A stretch of DNA of 45,559 nt. It comes from Iphinoe sp. HA4291-MV1 (GTDB lineage Bacteria > Cyanobacteriota > Cyanobacteriia > Cyanobacteriales > Nostocaceae). The notes below the pieces were generated by a model. The model had not been told where the DNA came from, ran no database searches, and worked only from the letters and a program-made list of their open reading frames with translations. Of this stretch, positions 41,651-45,559 are shown piece by piece; positions within the stretch are counted from its first letter, which is position 1; each line of letters begins with the position of its first letter. The stretch spans positions 1 to 45,559 of the forward strand of contig JAHHHH010000061.1 of the NCBI GenBank assembly GCA_019359415.1, given 5' to 3'. The translations under genes and the position numbers were made by a program.

Positions 41651-43030
41651 ATGACGTATGATTACGACTTATTTGTGATTGGTGCTGGTTCTGGGGGTTT
41701 GGCTGCTTCCAAACGCGCTGCAAGCTACGGAGCAAAAGTCGCCATTGCCGAAAATGACTTGGTGGGTGGAACCTGTGTCATTCGTGGCTGTGTTCCCAAA
41801 AAACTCATGGTGTATGGTTCCCATTTTCCCGCTTTGTTTCATGACGCGGCTGGTTATGGTTGGAAGGTGGGTGAAGCACAACTGGACTGGGAATATTTCA
41901 TCACTGCAATAGATAAGGAAGTTCGCCGACTGTCACAACTACACATTAACTTCCTAGAAAAAGCAGGAGTCCAACTCACACAAAGTCGTGCTAGATTAAT
42001 AGACCCGCACACTGTAGAAGTTGACGGACGTAAAGTCACAGCAGACAAAATTTTGATTGCTGTTGGAGGACGTCCTATCAAACCCGATTTACCAGGGATG
42101 GAATATGGCATAACTTCCAACGAAATCTTTCACCTCAAGGAACAACCAAAACATATCGCCATCATTGGTTCAGGTTATATCGGTACAGAATTTGCCTGTA
42201 TTATGCGCGGATTAGGCTCCCAAGTGACGCAAATTATCCGCAAAGACTTGATTTTGAATGGTTTTGATGAAGACATCCAGCTTGAGATATACGAAGGAAT
42301 GAGCAACCACGGAGTGCGAATTATCAAGAATACTGTGGTAGAAGCCGTGGAACAAGTTTCAGAAGGCTTCAAGCTAACATTTTCAGGAGAACATACAGAA
42401 CCAATAATAGCCGATGTGTTTTTAGTAGCAACAGGTCGTTCACCTAATGTAGAAGGACTAGGTTTAGAAAACGTTGGAGTTGACATCGCTGCAACTTCCA
42501 TGGAAGGAGCTGCTTACAACACGATGAATGCGATCGCTGTCAACGAATACAGTCAAACTTCTCAACCCAATATTTTCGCTGTAGGTGATGTCACTGATAG
42601 AATTAATCTCACTCCCGTAGCGATCGGCGAAGGTCGTGCTTTTGCAGATAGTGAATTTGGTGGTAATCGCCGTGTATTCAGTCATCAAGATGTTCCCACA
42701 GCGGTATTTTCTACACCTGAAGCAGCTACAGTTGGTTTGACTGAAGCTGAAGCACGCTCTCAATTGGGAGAAGACGCAGTGAAAATTTACCGCACTCGCT
42801 TCCGCCCATTATTCCACAGTTTGACAGGTGCATCAGACAAGACAATGATGAAGTTGGTTGTGGATGGCAATACAGATAAAGTACTAGGCGCTCATATGGT
42901 GGGTGAAAGCGCAGGTGAGATTATTCAAGGTGTGGCGATCGCTGTTAAAATGGGCGCAACCAAAAAAGACTTTGACGCTACTGTTGGTATCCATCCTACA
43001 TCAGCAGAGGAATTTGTCACCATGCGCTGA
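41651..43030 (+). CDS. gor: glutathione reductase
   Basis: This 459-residue, complete member of the pyridine nucleotide-disulfide oxidoreductase family reduces glutathione disulfide with NADPH in the cytoplasm. The FAD loop is VIGAGSGGLAASKRAASYGA. The redox-active pair is in GGTCVIRGCVPKKL (about residues 39-52). The NADPH loop is AIIGSGYIGTEFACIMRGLG, the second FAD motif is NIFAVGDVTDRINLTPVA, and the interface motif HPTSAEEF carries the catalytic His. A degenerate paralogue lies directly upstream, suggesting a tandem duplication with loss of the first copy. Confidence 0.93.
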   Translation: MTYDYDLFVIGAGSGGLAASKRAASYGAKVAIAENDLVGGTCVIRGCVPKKLMVYGSHFPALFHDAAGYGWKVGEAQLDWEYFITAIDKEVRRLSQLHINFLEKAGVQLTQSRARLIDPHTVEVDGRKVTADKILIAVGGRPIKPDLPGMEYGITSNEIFHLKEQPKHIAIIGSGYIGTEFACIMRGLGSQVTQIIRKDLILNGFDEDIQLEIYEGMSNHGVRIIKNTVVEAVEQVSEGFKLTFSGEHTEPIIADVFLVATGRSPNVEGLGLENVGVDIAATSMEGAAYNTMNAIAVNEYSQTSQPNIFAVGDVTDRINLTPVAIGEGRAFADSEFGGNRRVFSHQDVPTAVFSTPEAATVGLTEAEARSQLGEDAVKIYRTRFRPLFHSLTGASDKTMMKLVVDGNTDKVLGAHMVGESAGEIIQGVAIAVKMGATKKDFDATVGIHPTSAEEFVTMR

Positions 43031-43080
43031 AGAAGTTATTTGTTATAGCGGTTTTCAATTGGGTAGAATACAGGTTGATT

Positions 43081-43109
43081 GTAGGGGTACAGGTAGCTCG
43101 TGCCCCTAC
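43081..43109 (+). terminator. palindromic GTAGGGG repeat downstream of gor
   Basis: GTAGGGGTAC ... GTGCCCCTAC pairs with one wobble across a 9-base middle. It is related to the perfect 28-bp palindrome at 7459-7486 (arm GTAGGGGCAC). It sits 50 bases after the gor stop and can serve as a terminator, though without a long T-tract. Confidence 0.6.
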
Positions 43110-43194
43110 TATATGGTTTGTAGTTTATGCAAATGAAAATAGCTGTAAAAGCAAATGACAAATGACCAAAGACAACTTGGAAGAGTAAAACTTC

Positions 43195-43836
43195 ATGTCT
43201 TGCGAGTTTATTTATCTTCACGGCTTTGCATCCAGCCCCAATTCTGCAAAAGCAGAGTACATATGCACTTGCTTTGCACAAGCTAATATCAAGCTAAAAA
43301 TCCCTGATTTGAATGCTGGCAATTTTTCTCACCTGACAATCACTCGCCAGCTTTCTCAAATTGCGTCAAAATTTAATCATAATTCTACGTCAGTGACGCT
43401 CATTGGTTCCAGTTTGGGTGGTTTGAGTGCTGCCCATCTGGGACAGCAATATCCACAAGTACAACGTCTCGTCCTATTGGCACCAGCTTTCGGGTTTTTA
43501 TCCCATTGGTTGCCTAAGTTAGGAGATGAGGCGGTACAGCGCTGGCAAAAAGAAAAATATCTCATGGTTTACCACTATGGGGAGGAGGAAGAACTTCCTC
43601 TGGGTTACGATTTCGTTACAGATGCTAGTCAATACAAAGAGGAAGCGTTGCAACGTCCCATCTCCACCCTTATCCTGCACGGACGACATGATGAGGTGAT
43701 TCCCATTCAAGCCAGTCGCGACTTTGCCCAAAAGCGTCCTTGGGTGGAACTGATAGAACTTGACAGCGATCACAGTTTAGGCAATGTTATGACAGAAATT
43801 TGGCAAGCAATTCGAGTGTTCTGCCAGTTAGCGTAA
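43195..43836 (+). CDS. YqiA/UPF0227-family alpha/beta-hydrolase (esterase)
   Basis: This 213-residue serine hydrolase has the N-terminal YLHGFASSPNSAKA (oxyanion region), the nucleophile elbow LIGSSLGGLSAAHLGQQYPQ (Ser near residue 69), the acid in LHGRHDEVIPI and the catalytic His in DSDHSL. The length and motif spacing match the YqiA family. The natural substrate is unknown. The gene is followed after 38 bases by a heptamer repeat. Confidence 0.88.
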   Translation: MSCEFIYLHGFASSPNSAKAEYICTCFAQANIKLKIPDLNAGNFSHLTITRQLSQIASKFNHNSTSVTLIGSSLGGLSAAHLGQQYPQVQRLVLLAPAFGFLSHWLPKLGDEAVQRWQKEKYLMVYHYGEEEELPLGYDFVTDASQYKEEALQRPISTLILHGRHDEVIPIQASRDFAQKRPWVELIELDSDHSLGNVMTEIWQAIRVFCQLA

Positions 43837-43877
43837 AGTTGTATAATCAACGATCCTTAGTCATTCATTATTTTTTG

Positions 43878-43912
43878 CTAATGACTAATGACTAATGACT
43901 AATGACTAATGA
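43878..43912 (+). repeat. heptanucleotide repeat CTAATGA, five copies
   Basis: Five perfect CTAATGA units run from 43878 to 43912, followed by a partial CTAAACA. This is another STRR-type array typical of heterocystous cyanobacteria. The fifth unit supplies the ATG (43909) of the following hisC fragment. Confidence 0.92.
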
Positions 43913-44139
43913 CTAAACAAGTTTGGGAAAGTGCGACGAACTTTGTTTACGTGCGTCTCAAACCAAATGGTTCTCACTTCCCAGACGCTGCTGTCAAAAA
44001 TCTTCACCAAAATCTTAAAGCTGCTGGTACTTTAGTGCGGGAAATTAACGGAGGATTGCGAATTACTGTAGGGACTCCAGAGGAAAATGCTCAAACACTT
44101 AATCGATTACAAGCTACTTTACTTGATTTCAATAGATAA
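43909..44139 (+). pseudogene. hisC (histidinol-phosphate aminotransferase) 3' fragment
   Basis: The 76-residue reading has SATNFVYVRLKPNG, LKAAGTLVREINGGLRITVG and TPEENAQTLNRLQ. This is the C-terminal small-domain part of HisC, including the conserved phosphate-binding Arg of GGLRIT. The PLP-binding domain with its Lys is absent and nothing like it lies upstream, where the esterase gene ends. The ATG comes from a heptamer repeat, so it is a remnant joined to repeat DNA. Confidence 0.85.
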
Positions 44140-44279
44140 ATTTTAAATTTTGACTAATTTTTGACTGGCATTAACACAAAAGCACTCTATTGCGACTTAT
44201 TAAGTTCTTGTAATTGTTAGATATAATATAGAATTTGCCTCTACTCAAATGTGTCTTATCTAAGCAAAACAGCTAAAAC

Positions 44280-44834
44280 TTAATCATCAAACCCACCATC
44301 CACATCACTGCCCAAACGACGTAATATTCCCACTGTTTGTGGTAGCACGCCTACTAAAAGGGCAAATGCTTCATCTGGTAATTGAGCAACCATTTCTGGT
44401 GGAAAGTATTGTTCAAATTGGTCTAGTATCTTCTGGATTCGCTGCCCAGGTACTGGGTTTTCTGTAATTTGTTTGATTAACCTAATCCACTGTCGCCTAA
44501 TCAAGTAGGCTTTCTGGCGTTCCTCATGAGATTCAGGATTTAACAACGACAGATTGCCTATGGGCAATGCTCCTCGACAATCACGGTCGTAATCGCCACC
44601 TACAGCTGCTCCAGGACCAGCAAACTCAGCATGGTAACGTTTAAACAGTATTAAACCATTCCGCCTACGACTGTTGACGATGAAAACTTTTCCACTGAGC
44701 AGCATCGTTAGGAGATCTGAGCTATAGGATTGCTCAGTTCCATCTGGCATGACAAGATAGTCAAGGAAACTCGTGTCAGGATAATAAGCAGATACCATAG
44801 CAGTCTGATAGCGTCGGTGCTTTTCGCTATCCAT
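44280..44834 (-). CDS. conserved hypothetical protein
   Basis: This 184-residue soluble protein has no signal peptide or membrane segment. Visible parts are SAYYPDTSFLDYLVMPDGTE, FIVNSRRRNGLILFKRYHAE (residues about 50-70), GPGAAVGGDYDRDCRGALPI, and an acidic helical C-terminus ending DVDGGFDD. I do not recognise the family. The frame is clean with a plausible start. Its neighbours give no functional clue. Confidence 0.55.
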   Translation of the reverse strand: MDSEKHRRYQTAMVSAYYPDTSFLDYLVMPDGTEQSYSSDLLTMLLSGKVFIVNSRRRNGLILFKRYHAEFAGPGAAVGGDYDRDCRGALPIGNLSLLNPESHEERQKAYLIRRQWIRLIKQITENPVPGQRIQKILDQFEQYFPPEMVAQLPDEAFALLVGVLPQTVGILRRLGSDVDGGFDD

Positions 44835-45435
44835 TTTTTCTCGAAATTTGAATGAACTTGGTAGTTGTTTGCACTTTAGAGAAAGAATGAACTTATAGTA
44901 AAATCAGAGTTTTGACTTTTCCTTACTATCAAGAATTGGCTTGCCTTATGTAAAAGAATAAATAGACCTTGTTTAGTAATTGAGTAATCATATTTTATGA
45001 GATTTAACTGAATTTGTCTTCAACTAAAGGAGTCTTTTTTTAAAGTTTTTATAAAGATAGATACTTTAATACAAAGTTCTTGTAAGGGATGGAACATCTT
45101 TAGCGCAATTTTTCTAATATCAAAATTGTCTATTTTAGGGAAGACATATTTGCTATTTAGCTTGTTATTCAAATAGTAGATGAATTATTCAGATATATAT
45201 CGATATAATATATCGACTGAATACATAAAAATTCCAAAAAAGAAATATATATCTTTTTATTTTGATGTATTAATAAATGTATTTGCAGATAAACTTTAAA
45301 TTATTTCAAATTAGGAGAAATATATCAGAAAAACTATATTATTTAACATTTGTTATAAATTTTTATAAATAGCTACGTATTGATACAAAAATTATAGTAT
45401 TTTTTTATTATGACAAAGCAGGTGTACTTGCTTAA
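44835..45435. other. AT-rich gene-free stretch
   Basis: Very AT-rich sequence without a supported gene. The palindromic ATATATATCGATATAATATA and ATATCGACT near 45195-45220 are the only structure noticed. It may carry the promoter of the minus-strand hypothetical gene, but no clear elements are seen. Confidence 0.5.
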
Positions 45436-45559
45436 GAGGCTGTTTGAAAAGTCGGAGAAATAGTAAAAAAGCTCTCTCAGTATACGCTGTTAATAGATAA
45501 TAGACAGCACTGAGAGAGCAACATGAGTAAAGCATACCCTAGCAATCTGACCCGTGTTC
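45436..45559 (+). mobile_element. left end of an IS5-type insertion sequence, cut by the window edge
   Basis: The element seems to begin GAGGCTGTTTGAAAAGTCGG, a typical IS5-group end. A transposase ORF starts at ATG 45523 (MSKAYPSNLTRV, open to the window edge), as in IS5/IS1031-like transposases. Between them, GCTCTCTCAGT (45471-45481) pairs with ACTGAGAGAGC (45509-45519). This strong hairpin just before the start codon may block expression from outside promoters. Whether the element is intact cannot be seen. Confidence 0.75.

Overview
The window comes from a filamentous, probably heterocyst-forming cyanobacterium (Nostocales-like). This rests on the ketolase CrtO, the paired glycolate dehydrogenase subunits GlcF/GlcE, scattered GCGATCGC (HIP1) sites, heptanucleotide tandem repeats (GGGAACA, CTAATGA), small palindromic MITEs, and a very large NTPase with WD40 repeats. 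The DNA is moderately AT-rich, with long intergenic gaps and many decayed insertion sequences and gene remnants. No tRNA, rRNA or CRISPR array was recognised.

Layout. 1-4.3 kb: a six-copy 19-bp tandem repeat, crtO, and two dead insertion elements with their terminal inverted repeats still visible. 4.3-19.0 kb: a compact RiPP (ribosomally made, modified peptide) locus. Its plus-strand half is HTH - kinase K1 - HopA1-like lyase Y1 - three near-identical GG-leader precursor genes - degenerate kinase K2 - lyase Y2 - E1/ThiF-like adenylating enzyme - luciferase-like flavin oxidoreductase. The convergent minus-strand half is an HTH paralogue - C39-peptidase ABC exporter with a cyclic-nucleotide-binding domain - HlyD adaptor - parvulin-type PPIase. 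19-22.3 kb: transposase remnants, a 187-bp direct duplication, an internally deleted crtO paralogue and a saccharopine-dehydrogenase-like gene. 22.5-26.8 kb: acetyltransferase, Asp-box beta-propeller, Na+/H+ antiporter, glycosyltransferase fragment, secreted repeat protein. 26.8-30.3 kb: a long gene-free stretch, a TnpB remnant, and a fused AdoMet decarboxylase-spermidine synthase. 30.5-36.5 kb: a 1582-residue NTPase with 14 WD40 repeats, preceded by the wreck of a second ATPase. 36.6-39.4 kb: glcF and glcE. 39.7-45.6 kb: a small secreted protein, an internally deleted gor paralogue followed by intact gor, a YqiA-like esterase, a hisC 3' fragment, a hypothetical gene, and the left end of an IS5-type element cut by the window edge.

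How the main genes should work together (inference from families). The kinase and HopA1-like lyase would phosphorylate and eliminate Ser/Thr in the precursor cores, as in thioamitide and class V lanthipeptide pathways; Cys addition could then form thioether rings. The luciferase-like enzyme could reduce dehydro-residues, and the E1-like enzyme could adenylate a carboxylate. The C39 exporter would cut after the double glycine and export the product with HlyD. K2 has lost its N-lobe, catalytic Asp and metal Asp, so it looks like a pseudokinase partner. This combination is the most novel system in the window.
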